Of a stretch of DNA of 64,000 bases, positions 36,235 through 47,320 are shown piece by piece. Under the pieces are notes generated by a model. It saw nothing but the letters and a program-made list of their open reading frames with translations, did no database searches and was not told the DNA's origin. How positions within the stretch are numbered: the first letter of the stretch is position 1; each line of letters begins with the position of its first letter. The stretch comes from Isoetes taiwanensis (Eukaryota; Streptophyta; Lycopodiopsida; Isoetales; Isoetaceae): positions 2,108,436 to 2,172,435 of the forward strand of contig JAJEKV010000072.1 in assembly GCA_021234155.1 (NCBI GenBank), written 5' to 3'. Position numbers and translations under genes: made by a program.

Positions 36235-36970
36235 TCTTAAAGTGTACATAATATGAAGCCTCAAGAAATAAAATCATAAATGCGCCAAATACAAACACGT
36301 GCGCCAATATTTTTGGGTGCAATTTAGAAGGCGTCCGCGTCAATGGACCGGCGATATCGCGAAGAACCTCGGCCCCAAAGAACTCTATAGGAACGCCCGC
36401 CGTGCTGTCGCAATGAAGCCTATTTGCGGCCGAGCAGGTGAGAAGCCCTCCCCGCTGGCGCGGCTAACATGACAATGTAAACATGTTCAGCATCACGTCC
36501 TTACCACCCGTTAATCGCGTCTACCAACAAATAACAATGCTGGTAATTTGTTAGAAACTCTCGAAGTTTTATACAGTAATCACTAACCGTGACTGATGTG
36601 GATCGGAGTGCCCAAGCCTTGAACCGCTCCCATCGAAAATCCCGCTAATGTGTATTTTTCCCCGGTTCAAGTAAGTTCCCCGCATGTGTACTTCCGAGGA
36701 ACCTTTTCACTCTTAACATGCTGAATACTTCAGCAATCCGCGTTAATACCAACCACATAACCCCTACAATAATAAGAGAGGATATCAGCCCAGCAAAGAG
36801 AGAAATGCATACATAACCTCTTAATTAAGATGTGATAAAACCTTATTAAAATGAGGTATGTAATTGTTATTGTTAGAACTAACAAATCTCACACTCAATT
36901 ATCCCTATGATGCATCGAACTATTGCCCCTCGCTTAGGGATTTCAGTTCCCGCATTGGAAATTGTCTAAT
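36235..36970 (-). pseudogene. Diverged copy of the Helitron companion gene
   Basis: This stretch aligns by eye with 57768-58425. Shared landmarks in the same order are AAGTGTACATAATATGAAG, CCCAAAGAACTCTA, TTAGAAACTC, GCCCAAGCCTTGA, CCTACAATAATAAGA, AGAAATGCAT, ACAAATCT(T/C)ACACTCA, and ATCCCTA(T/C)GATG followed by CGAACTATTGCCCCTCGCTTA. In translation the conserved FKAWA and EFLTNY (companion: LKAWA, EFLIKY) survive, but stops and frame shifts abound, so this copy is dead. No helicase sequence lies to its right. I do not recognise the protein family. Confidence 0.65.
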
Positions 36971-39900
36971 GACAATAGTGTATAATCGTCATCAATATAT
37001 ACTTCTATGCTCTCATAGACATCTAGTAGCTGTGATGAGCCGCCGCTATCGCTAATGTCCCGCATGTATTTTCACTTGACCCTTAACAATGTCTATACGT
37101 GCAACTTGCATAACCGCATCGCCGAGTATCGCAAGAACGACATTATATTAGAATTATTTTGCTATTAAAATTGCCCAATTGTCTAACACCGAGAGCCAAT
37201 GCATAGATGGAGGTGCCAATTGTATGTATGGTCGCCTTTTTGCTACAATAGAATGCCAATCTTTATCACATGATATGAAAAAATGTGTGTATGATAATGT
37301 ACAATATATATGTGAAAAATGCGCGTAGTATGAAATAATAGAATGGAATATTTGACGAATATTTTCACAAAATTATTTCACTATGCTATTAAAATGTGCT
37401 ATTAGAACTTTTAACCCTTAAAGGTTAAAAGATCTCTGCGCATTCAGCTTTTAAATCCATGGTGTAGGCATTACTTGGCCTCGTGAAGCTGTAAAAATCG
37501 TAGAGTTTAGCAACCATAGAAAATTGGATTCTACATCAAGAGAGGCTATGAAAGAAACGGACAAATGAGTCGGAGGCCGATGCCAGCCGGCGATTGTACT
37601 AACATACCCTTCTTGTTCTACGCTTACTCAGATCATCTCCGCCAAAGCAAGGCAATCCAAAAAGAAAAGCCGCTCCCTCTCGTGGATAAAAATCCTGCGC
37701 AAAGATGCTACATACTCTTCAAATATATATCTGCTAAGAGAAAAATGCAAAATGAGCCAAAAATCGTAATATATATGAAGATAAATAAATAAGCTACGCA
37801 CTAAAGGGCAATGAAAATCTGGGCGTTATCCTAAGATAACAAATTGCTACATACCAAAGGCAATGTAAAAAATCTATTCTTAAATATTTCAAAATGCAAA
37901 AAGCATTTAGGTGCCAGGAAACTCTAATAAGAATGCGTGTTCCGTGAATTAAATCAAGCATTTATATTCATGACATCATGCTGTGACTGATGCTAGATGG
38001 ATTAATGGTGCGCATAAAAGATGGCTTTGAATCTATAAACAATGAGTGAAAAAAGGTCCAATTGATGCAAAATACAAATAAATGAATTAAAGCAGACTTC
38101 CTTCTATATTTATCTCCAATAGAAGTAAAGCATAACCCAAATTTTAGAAATCCCGCATTCTACCTAGCATATCACTAAACCTACAAGAAGTACTAATGCG
38201 CAAGGCCCAGCGTAGCTGTGTGTTAAAAAGTACCAAGATATGCACTATTATCCTCGGGGAATCCCTTGGTAGAATATAGGTTAAAGCCGTGATTATAGCT
38301 TAACAAAATTCAAAAGATTTCCAATTTAAACCCATACTAACAAATTCTTTTTATGCTTCCTCATTTATTCCTTGTCACAAAAATTAAGTGTCATTAAAAT
38401 GCAAATATGTCATAAAAGGAATATAAAACAAACATATCTACCCTGGCTCTCCGTGAATTGTTCCAAATGATATGCCGCTGTACATGTCTCTGCTTGTTGC
38501 TGCTTTCTTGCCTTGATAGTCCGTAAACAGACCTCGCAGTAAAACAATATGAAACCGCTATCAACCCGCCAAAAAAGTCCATGAGGCAAGTACATAATTA
38601 TTGGTCGGTAAGGCTAGTTTTAAGGATCAGTTTTATGCGACCACTCATTTTGCTAATTTTATTATTGTATTCCCACTTTCAAGACCCCAATTCCCTAGTG
38701 TTTCTCAAAGAAATGTGCCAACGTGATAGGATCGTTGATATGTCATAGTTTTGGCAAAACATTTAGCCCAGCAAAAATTGGGAATTGAAAATATTGCAAA
38801 GCCTTATGCAATGTTTGATATCTTGCTCCCACTATGCTGTCTATTTCCAATGGTAACATTTCCCTTTTGATGTAATAACTAGATAGCGTAAAAGCAAAAT
38901 GTAGCCTTTAAGGTAACAATGAGACAAAAAGAGAAGAATATATATAGTAGAGTAGAAGAAAGACCTTGTAGATGAAGATGCGCAGGGTTGCAGTAGAATC
39001 ACCGGGTCACGGTAAGCATATGGATCCTGACCACATTGATGTCTTTAGCATCAAGCATGTGGAAAACTTAAATAAAATTATCTACGTCGGTAGCCAAATT
39101 GCTCTGAGTTCAAAATGTGAGTCGCTTTATAACTTGACCTTCATTTATCAATCTTTAATTCCATCTGGGCAGTGGATTTAGCACAATCCGTAATAATCAT
39201 CAGAGGCCTAATTGCATCCATGCCCACCATTGTAAGCACTTCGCACAAATACATTAAATGAAATGTTTGAAATGCGTGAGTCAGGAGCACTCAAGTGATA
39301 GAAACCATTAGCTGCATGTGGAAGAAGATAATTTCAAGCATATCCCGTGGTCCCTGTGATGGATTTCACAAATAGCATAATCGAGTTCCATATACTCCAC
39401 CTGTAAATAGTCCTCCTCAATAAATGAGAGAGAACAAAATGCCTTTGCAAGAACCAAGCAACCAATTGAAAATGCCTTTGTAAGAGGATTCTAAAACCAA
39501 ATGTAAGAACCACAGACTATCTGAGTAAATGTTAAAAATCAAATGTATTAACTGGCTGCCAGACTTCTCAAGCTCTAAACAGGTAAATCAGAAAAAGAAA
39601 TCAAATAAAGAGGGTAAGTCTCAGAACCCATTACAGATAAATCAAAACAGGTAAACATGCACAGGGTTTTTTATTCACGGATTTTCTGCAACAAATTTCA
39701 CTTTATCCTTCTTTTGTTCATGATTGTTTTGAAGAAATTTTGAGCGTGGCTAAAAGTCCGTATCATTATAAGGAAGTAGAAAGGAGATATTTACATGGCA
39801 ATTGTTAAACCTAATTGCAGTTGGGAAACAAATACCTCGGCCCAGCCTAGGAGGGGAATGAATCAATCTTGCCGAGTCTGTGACAATATGTTGACTAAGG

Positions 39901-41060
39901 CCCCCAGATTTTTTATCACCTAATCAATTGGAATCCTCAAATAGTTTGAATCGATCAAAGATACTACATAAAGGTGTTCTTTGCCAAGTATCATGGCTAA
40001 TGGATCTACCCAGCCAAAGTAGCCTCCATGTGAACAAGACCTCCAAAACTAAATCCACATCTTGCAAACGACCTGCCAAAATGTAAAATAAGAGAACATG
40101 AACTCTGGTGATTTTATGAAGCTAGTATCATAAGCAATAGAAAGAATGTTTACCCGCTTTGCTTACGCACCGTAAATCGGTGCAATAAATAATACGTTTA
40201 TCTATGTGCTCCATTCAAGGTGATTGCCGCCACGCTGGGATACAACCTAAGGTCCGCGCAGAACGGCCTAAAGTGGAGACTTAGACCGTATTGTGGGAGA
40301 GAAAGTCGGGTCCGTAATTCAGCATAAGGCAGAAATTGCCGCCATTAAAATGGGCTTTGCCAACTTCAAAATTCTCAAATAAACGCGGTGGGAACTCGCC
40401 TTGCCAAAAGCGGAACGCCGATGCTTCCGTGACTGTATACCGCAATCGGAAGTTCACCTAGCCTTCATTCGCTTACTCTATCCCATTATCCTCATATAGG
40501 ATTTTCTTTTTTCCGTAAAATTTATAAGTTTTGAAGTTACTTGCAATTCCAATTTAGCTGTATTTCTAGTTTTGAACCCTCCTCGCCTCCGCTCCTAATC
40601 TAGAACCGAACAAAAGAAACCTAACAGTTCAAACCTCCGCCTCAAGTCCTAAGTAATCTAGAACTGCTGCTCTATACTTCTGAGTTAAAGTAAACCTGAA
40701 AGTTGGGGCCATACCAAGGTGGCTTTAATGCCATAGCCGCAGAGCAGTAAAAAGAACAGAGCAAAAGTACAGAGTTAAAAGAAACTAAAGAAACGAAAAT
40801 AAAACAAAATAGAGCAAAGAAACTAAGGGAACAGAGCAAAGAAAACTAAGAACAGAATGGGTAATCCAAGAAACCAAGAAACCAAACAGAACTAAGCCAC
40901 GTGACAAACGCTTAAGTGGTTTGTGCAGAATGGTGCTATCACGGAGCCAAATCTGAGTAGCTTATCACTATAGCCTGAAAGTTAATAGCCCTAACCAAAA
41001 CTCAGAGCTAGATGTATCACCTAAGGAAAAACACGTAAGAGAAAATAGACCAAAATGTAA
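36971..41060. other. A-rich (plus strand) intergenic block, possible gene remains
   Basis: Like 1-5.4 kb, much of this block is T-poor on the plus strand. Low-complexity A-rich repeats (AGAGCAAAGAAACTAA type) lie at 40770-40880. Exon-like minus-strand pieces without frame continuity include one near 38420-38590 (VCLRTIKARKQQQAETC), one near 39340-39400 after a TTTACAG acceptor (VEYMELDYAICEIHHRD), and one at 39146-39232 (GMDAIRPLMIITDCAKS). The last faintly resembles the catalytic-Asp strand of MULE/FAR1 transposases. None is secure. Confidence 0.3.
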
Positions 41061-41061
41061 T

Positions 41062-41196
41062 TCAAGAAACTTCATAACTTCGCCAAAATCTCCAAAAATC
41101 GCCTAATGAAACCTCGTGACCTAGATGGCCTGCAAGCAATCGAAGGAAATACCCAGCGGCGGCCAATCGCAAAACAGATGACGCCAAAGAAACCAT
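41062..41196 (-). CDS. Short frame behind a leader-like region, possible first exon
   Basis: On the minus strand a pyrimidine-rich TTTTTTTCCCCTTTCTTCTT leader is followed by ATG at 41196 and a 44-codon frame starting MVSLASSVLRLAAAGYFLRL, which resembles an organelle-targeting N-terminus. A GT after CATCTAG could be a donor. The T-rich minus strand beyond it fits introns. Without downstream exons this is only a suggestion. Confidence 0.2.
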   Translation of the reverse strand: MVSLASSVLRLAAAGYFLRLLAGHLGHEVSLGDFWRFWRSYEVS

Positions 41197-41469
41197 GGCG
41201 CAGGAAGAAGAAAGGGGAAAAAAATTTTGACGCACGAAGGGGCTAGGGTGAATCTCACGTTAGCGAGTGAATGCCGTCATTTTGCCGAGTTGAGGTTCCC
41301 GCGGCAGCCAACGGCCCGCGCTTAACGCTACCGGCAGCTGCTTTTTCTTCACGCCTTCTAATGTCAACAAAATGACATTCCCGAGGCCAAAAGCCCACAT
41401 TACCCTACCATATCTTTTAAAAAAGAAGATAGCTAATTTAATAATAGGTCCAACCAAGGGGTAAAAATT

Positions 41470-42320
41470 TCTTTACAAAGAAAATGTTTTACTAATAAGG
41501 TGACAAGGCACTACGGAGGTTTCCTATAGAACATGATGAGCTTTTAATTGCAATGAAGATTTTACACAGACGGCTAAGTACCTAAAAAATACTATCTCCA
41601 TCTTATTGATTCACTTCATATTATTATTTGTAAATGTGTGATGTTGGAACAATGTCGGGTTTTACCTATGGTATTTAAATTCCCTCAAGATTTCCCTTCC
41701 GTGATGAGATGATAATCAGAGTATTCTCTTTATCTAAATATAAGGTAAAGCAGCTTGCCATTTTTCTTTTTGTCCACCCCTTTAATATTTCCTCAAGGCC
41801 GCAATCTAATCAAGCAGCATTTACTTGCCACTGCCATTTTCTCCTCGCAACTCGACGCCCGATGTGGGCTGATGGCAGGGATCAGACCTGCATCAATATG
41901 GATGATCTCACTGGACTCGAAGTTGTGGGTGGTAATGGCAGAGCCTAGGCACCTAACGTAGAGTGGTCACAAGTATATCCCTTTTGTCACGAGACACAAA
42001 AATATGTCAAAATCCGGGAGGAAGATGAAGCTTTATTCTACCCGCCATTTCCAAATTGCTTGGGGTCATGAGAACTTCACCACAACCTCTCGGCTCCAGA
42101 ATTCAGGGATACTCTGACCTTTTTTTTTTTCTGATAAATCGAGAAATGGTCCAAATTTTTATTACTTCTTTTGTTTAAGGTCCATACTAGGACTAATCTT
42201 GTACGCATCTAGCTAGTTATCCCACTGCTTCTATGTTGCCCAAAGTGGAGACACGATAGCTTTTAAGTTCTACCACGCCGGGATCATTGTGATACCCCTC
42301 AAAGAATCCAACTCCAAAGA
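41470..42320. other. Intergenic sequence
   Basis: No supported gene and no repeat noted, apart from a T run near 42120. Confidence 0.45.
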
Positions 42321-42329
42321 TAAACATAC

Positions 42330-42420
42330 ATTGGCAAGGTTTTAAACCCATGACCAAATGCACATTTATTTCTAAGATTACTAAGCCTATGCCAACTCAC
42401 CACACATCCGCTGGGCAAAA
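42330..42420 (-). mobile_element. Candidate tRNA-headed SINE fragment
   Basis: On the minus strand, TGGTGAGTTGGCATAGG and TAGTAATCTTAG resemble the A box and anticodon arm of tRNA-Met (TGGCGCAGTTGG, CATAATCTTGAG). GGGTTTAAAACC follows at B-box position after a short insertion. No complete tRNA fold remains, so a SINE head or tRNA pseudogene is likelier than a gene. Confidence 0.35.
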
Positions 42421-42606
42421 CTTTTGGCTTTACATGCACAGCTTGTAGGTAGGATGCAATCCCACCTTTTAGGGAAGTCTAGGTCCTAGGGGCAACCTAG
42501 GGGCATGGCTTTTTAGCCTCAACTACCTAAGCACTATACCGGCTGGGCTCGAACCTCAAGCACTTCCAGCTTTAAGGATTTTATCTCTCATTCGCTCTTC
42601 CTTTGT

Positions 42607-42860
42607 TTACATGCATTTTTTCCTCGTGAATGCCATTCCGTGACAAAGATTCTGCATTGGAGTTGAACGTTTTTACTAATACAGTGAGGTTTACAAGCCC
42701 CACCATTTTGCTAAATTTTTCCCCACTAGGCAATCCCCCTGCTATAAGGATGAACACTATGGCTATAAAGCTCAAGGACTATGTTCAAATACATGGTTGT
42801 AAAGCTTGGAACCAAAGTTCCCTTCTACCCGGTGTAAACCGGTGATAATAGAACTTAGCT
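42607..42860 (+). repeat. ~255 bp direct repeat, copy 1
   Basis: It runs from TTTACATGCATTTTTTCCTC to AATAGAACTTAGCTT, and shares with copy 2 (44334-44593) the order CATTCC, TTTTTACTAAT, CACCATTTT, CTCCTGCTATA-like, AGCTCAAGGAC, CAAATACATGGT, AGCTTGGAACC and TAATAGAACTTAGCT. By eye the copies are 75-80 percent alike with several small indels. They could be relic LTRs, a MITE family or an old duplication; coding content is not apparent. Confidence 0.75.
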
Positions 42861-44333
42861 TTTCGAGATAATGGGATATTGTGTCTCAGATCGCGAAAGG
42901 TTGTCAAATAAAGCCTAGTTAAATATGGCCCTTATTCTTTCTAGCCTAGGGGCTACTATTACTTATCTATGCCCACTGCATAGGATTCTTTTCTCATGGT
43001 GATGATACCTTAATGGGCTTCCATGGTCCGCCCCACATGCTTAGTGATTATCCCAGGTTTTCTTTTTTTATTATTTACATTCTCGCTTTCGACTTTAGCA
43101 GTATAGCAGTGCAATTGCTATTGTTGTGATACATGCGCTATCACATATTGGTTGTGATTTTCCAAGAATTCAAGCACTGACAAGATAGTATTTGCAAAAC
43201 TCTGGTAAAATTTTCATGGTCATCAACCATCATTTGGGAAAATATTGATGTCCTGTGGAGGGATACAATGTGAATTTTAATGGTCACATTGATGTCAATA
43301 GCATTTCTTCTTGCAATATCAAGAAGAAACCTCAAGCTTCCATGGCCTTATTAATTCGCTAACTCAAGCCAATGCTTTTGTATTCGTGATCACCTATTTA
43401 TGTCGGTCTATATTCCTCGTTGATAGTCGCATTCTTGCAGGCCTCTTCCTCACCAATCCATCTAATCAAGATAGTGAGTCTTCTTTTTAATGCTTACGTG
43501 TATTTAAACACTTTTCTAAATCACATCTACCGTCTATGTATGACGGTTATATGTATATATCAACAAGCATTTTATGATGTTCTTAACTTCTCTTGTTTTA
43601 GGGCTGTGAATAATATAGAGGAACACAAATAAAGGTCAAGAGGATGTTTCTATTGAAATACTTACATGTTCCGTAGTTAATTTATCCTCGGTAATGTTTT
43701 AGCATTGCACATATCAAAGCCACTGATTCAAGTACCAGTGGAATGTACATCTTCATAGCACCATCAATATCATCATTCAATGGTATTGTTTTATGCTCAA
43801 TATTTATCTAATCAAGAATCCCTTCTAAGTCTAGCTTTTATGACAAAGCATTACTTCCCACTCACACCTTACACCGTGGATGACTACCCCAAGGTGCATA
43901 TAGGCATTGTAGGAGATTGATAGAAGAGATGAAGAAAACATTCTCGAGGTTGGCTTGAAGTTGAACATGCTCTGCTTTGAGAATCTAATGTCAATTTTCA
44001 TGTTTCCTCAGAGGTCATCTTAACCTCTCAACAAGGTCATGAAGATGTACCCGTATTATGCCAAACACAAGAATCCACTTGAATGTGCTTGGTTTAAAGT
44101 TCAAACAATTGCCTTATTGTTAAGTTACTTGTTCTAGGTTTCCTAAACTTGCTATCGATGGACCCTATGGAGCTAACGATTGCAAAATATGATGTCCCCG
44201 CTTCCTGCAGGATTGGGCATTGGTAACTCCCTTTATTAGTATCCCAAGGACATGTCAACCTAGTAAAATATTCCAAAGCTTTTCAGTAAGTAGTAGGCCC
44301 GGCCTCCTCATATAAGTTGATGATCTCTTTACT
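42861..44333. other. Spacer between the two direct repeats
   Basis: About 1.5 kb with no protein motif. If the repeats are LTRs this would be the internal region of a very decayed or non-autonomous element, but no primer-binding site or polypurine tract was seen. Confidence 0.4.
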
Positions 44334-44593
44334 TCACATGCATTTTTTCTCCGGTGAATAAGCCATTCCAGACTGCAAGATTCACATTGAGTCGAATCTG
44401 CTTTTACTAATCATGTGGAGGTTATATTCCCACCATTTTACCTATTTTTCCCACCAGGCATTCTCCTGCTATATGATTATGCTCATAAGCATGGTCAGAA
44501 GCTCAAGGACCTGCGGTCCAAATACATGGTCAGAAGCTTGGAACCGAATTCCCCTTCTAGCTGGTAAAACTGCATAATAGAACTTAGCTTTAT
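44334..44593 (+). repeat. ~255 bp direct repeat, copy 2
   Basis: Diverged copy of 42607-42860, same orientation. It starts CACATGCATTTTTTCTCC and ends AATAGAACTTAGCTTTATGA. Its own internal CATGGTCAGAAGCT is doubled (about 44490 and 44527), a local duplication not present in copy 1. Confidence 0.75.
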
Positions 44594-46700
44594 GATCATT
44601 ATTTAATTGCTTACAATTTTAATAGAAACTTCATTCAAGCTCACTAGAAACTTTATGATCATTATTCAAGTCCTCCTGTTTTTGTTCAGGTCTGGAACGT
44701 TGTGGTAAGAGTTGTAGACTGAGATGGATTAATCACTTGAGCCCGGGCATTAAAAGAGGCTAATTCTCATCATTTATAGAAACGGGTACAAGGAACCATT
44801 GTTGCATGTATGCAATGATCAAATCAAAATGCTGAACTGCAACCAAATGCAAAAATGAAATTAGAAGTGCACGAATGTTTTGAAAATGCAGGTGGGCATG
44901 GATAGCAAGATGGATTCCTGGGCACACAGACAATGAAATTAAAAATTATTGGAAGGTTCGCAAGAAGAGCAAGAATGTGTATTTAAAATGAAAGTTAAAA
45001 TTTATGTGCAAACAATTTGAAACAAAAAATAAAGATAAAGTTTGTGCATTGCTGGGCCAAAGAAGGAAAGTGCCAATCTTTCTTGAGCCTCCCTTCAATA
45101 TTTTCTACTTTTTCACAAACTTACCAAACATACCAAATCCTCCCTGTTAGGACAATTGAAATTTGATTTGTATTATTGTGAATAAGAGATCAACTACAAA
45201 GTGTGAGGGCAACATATAAATGACTACGCGATGGTCATATCTACAAGTGTGTGGGCAAAACATAAGTGGCTATGGGAGATGTTTACACTGCATTGGGCAT
45301 AATCTAATAGCGACTCAACTCCTAAGGACCCCTCAACTATTGTAATTACATATTGGTTTGCTTAAACTTTGGGACTAATATGATATTGTAGTGAAATGGT
45401 TCTAAAGAGCCAGGTAGTAGTACTGGCGAAAATTAGGTCTATTCAAAGGTATATCTGTGCAACTATACAAACTTTAATATGTACGTTATGATGTCTAGAA
45501 AGCACATAAGCTTTATGAATATTGAATCGAAAAATGGTGCATTATATATTTTCAATTTGTTTTAGTTATTCAACAAACCACTAATTGATTATCAAACGAA
45601 GCGTTCATTTCGTGATGTCAGAATCTCTATATTATGAGACAGCATATTTGCGTTCTAACTTTTCACTACTTTGTCATTTCTAGGTTGAGGCTCAAAATAG
45701 GAAAAACAAACTTGGAAGTCATGGCCCTCCAAATGGGCCATAGTAAATCAAAACTATTTTGTGTGTCATAAATATGCGACCTCTATGCCACATAACATGA
45801 GATTCCAATGTATAATAAGATCGGATTGATTGTAGTTGTTAGTTTTTTGTATTAGGAGGTGCTTGTGGTCTTTTTTGTTGAAGGGAAATGTTCGCGGCGG
45901 CCTTGGCCGCCGCGATAAATTTCTTGTAGTATTAAAAAGGATAGCAATATCTAGAGAGAAAGTTTTGGTATTGCTAGGTGCATGGACTTTGAATGATTTT
46001 GGAATATAAAAGTTGAAGCTCTTTTGAAAGTCTATAAACCCCTATTTTATTCTGCAAACCAATACATTGTTGAGTACATCAACATGTAATTAGAAATCAA
46101 TTCATTCATTGCACAGAGTAAAGAATAAATTGGAACCACGAACATGCAAGCATTGCTTATTATTCTACTATACATCCTGAAACCTTAGTTTCGCCAGTTG
46201 TGGCTTTCACTTCAAGGCAAAAAAGGATAAGTTGGAACCATGAACATGCATGCACTGCTTATTGTTCTGCTATGAGTCCCCAAACTTACTTTGGTAAGTT
46301 GTCATAGTCCCAAACACCTACCACGATAAGCAAACAACTATGTGACATCCGTGTATTAATTCTTTAATAGCCTTGACCTTTGACTATTACAAGACTCAAT
46401 TGCTATGTTGAAGTATGTATACAGGAGAAGTGGCTTGGTGGGCTTCTTCTTTTTTTTTTCCTTCTAAAACATTCGCTCAATAAAACATTATATTCTCTTA
46501 AGGTCTTGAACATACAAATTGGGCATAGCAGTGACTTAGATAGAGATAAATCTTAGTGCTTGATTTCAAAAATATTGCAAATTTAAAAAGAAACAGGAGG
46601 TGTGACTAACTCACCCTCAATGCCTTGCTAAAATACTAGATAAGATTAAGCAATCTTCTATACTAATTCTAGTTTGGGGTTATCAACTTGATAGATAGAT
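44594..46700. other. AT-rich intergenic sequence
   Basis: No gene. It holds the palindrome at 45885-45926, and GGAACCATGAACATGCA / GGAACCACGAACATGCA repeats at about 46132 and 46235 within a ~100 bp diverged duplication (46128-46300). Confidence 0.5.
45885..45926. repeat. GC-rich palindromic element, intact copy
   Basis: GAAATGTTCGCGGCGGCC is followed directly by its near reverse complement (GGCCGCCGCGATAAATTTC) around a TT centre, making a 42-base imperfect palindrome in AT-rich DNA. The same sequence occurs at 55703-55746 in the opposite orientation and in split form at 8646-8787. Confidence 0.9.
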
Positions 46701-46719
46701 ATTGTATTTGAAATGGCAG

Positions 46720-46875
46720 GTTGATGTTGATTGTCAGACTATAAATTAAATGTTAATAAGCATTTGTAAATTGTTACAGCATTTTATGGTTTTTCACGTT
46801 GATGTTGATTGACAGACTACAAATTAAATGATAATAAGCATTTTCAAATTGTTACAACATTTTATGTTTGTTAAA
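46720..46875. repeat. 78 bp tandem duplication
   Basis: Units 46720-46797 and 46798-46875 both begin GTTGATGTTGATTG and contain AATTAAATG, AATAAGCATTT and the AAATTGTTACA / CATTTTATG blocks. They differ at a handful of positions. Non-coding. Confidence 0.9.
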
Positions 46876-46879
46876 GTTG

Positions 46880-47150
46880 TACAGTATATAAAACTTTCGT
46901 TCAAATAATTGGCAGCATTAAAGATACTGTGTTTGAAGGTGCATTATGTATTACCAAAATGGAACAGATAAAGCAAAGTCTTGCCATAAATTTTAACGTT
47001 TATTCTTTCAACACTAGTCCCTCCCTTTTGCAAGGACGTCAATCTACTCACATCACACCATGAATACAATAGCTACATCATATTCTACATATCACAAAGA
47101 AGTCAATCCACTACCTAGCTGCAATACCTTATGCTAAGAGTTGTCTTGCA
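46880..47150. other. Intergenic sequence
   Basis: No gene or repeat seen. Confidence 0.5.
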
Positions 47151-47159
47151 TTGATTGGT

Positions 47160-47320
47160 TTAAGGTCTCCATACGAGACCAATGTTGATCATACTCGAGG
47201 CAATGAATTTTAAGGTCTCCATTATGAGACCAATGTTGATCATACTTGAACCCGTGACCTTGTGTGGTAGCTTAAGGTCCTGCCGCTAGACCATGCCCCG
47301 AAGAGCCACACTAGTCTTAA
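47160..47320 (-). mobile_element. tRNA-derived SINE candidate
   Basis: On the minus strand, TGGTCTAGCGGCAGGA (47278-47293) fits a pol III A box and GGGTTCAAGTATG (47241-47253) fits a B box, about 35 bases apart as in tRNAs. The tail is a duplicated ~49-base unit containing GGTCTCCATxxGAGACCAAT (plus-strand sense; copies begin about 47164 and 47213), itself a short inverted repeat. A tRNA head followed by an unrelated repeated body is typical of plant SINEs. The acceptor stem does not close, so it is not a functional tRNA. Confidence 0.5.
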
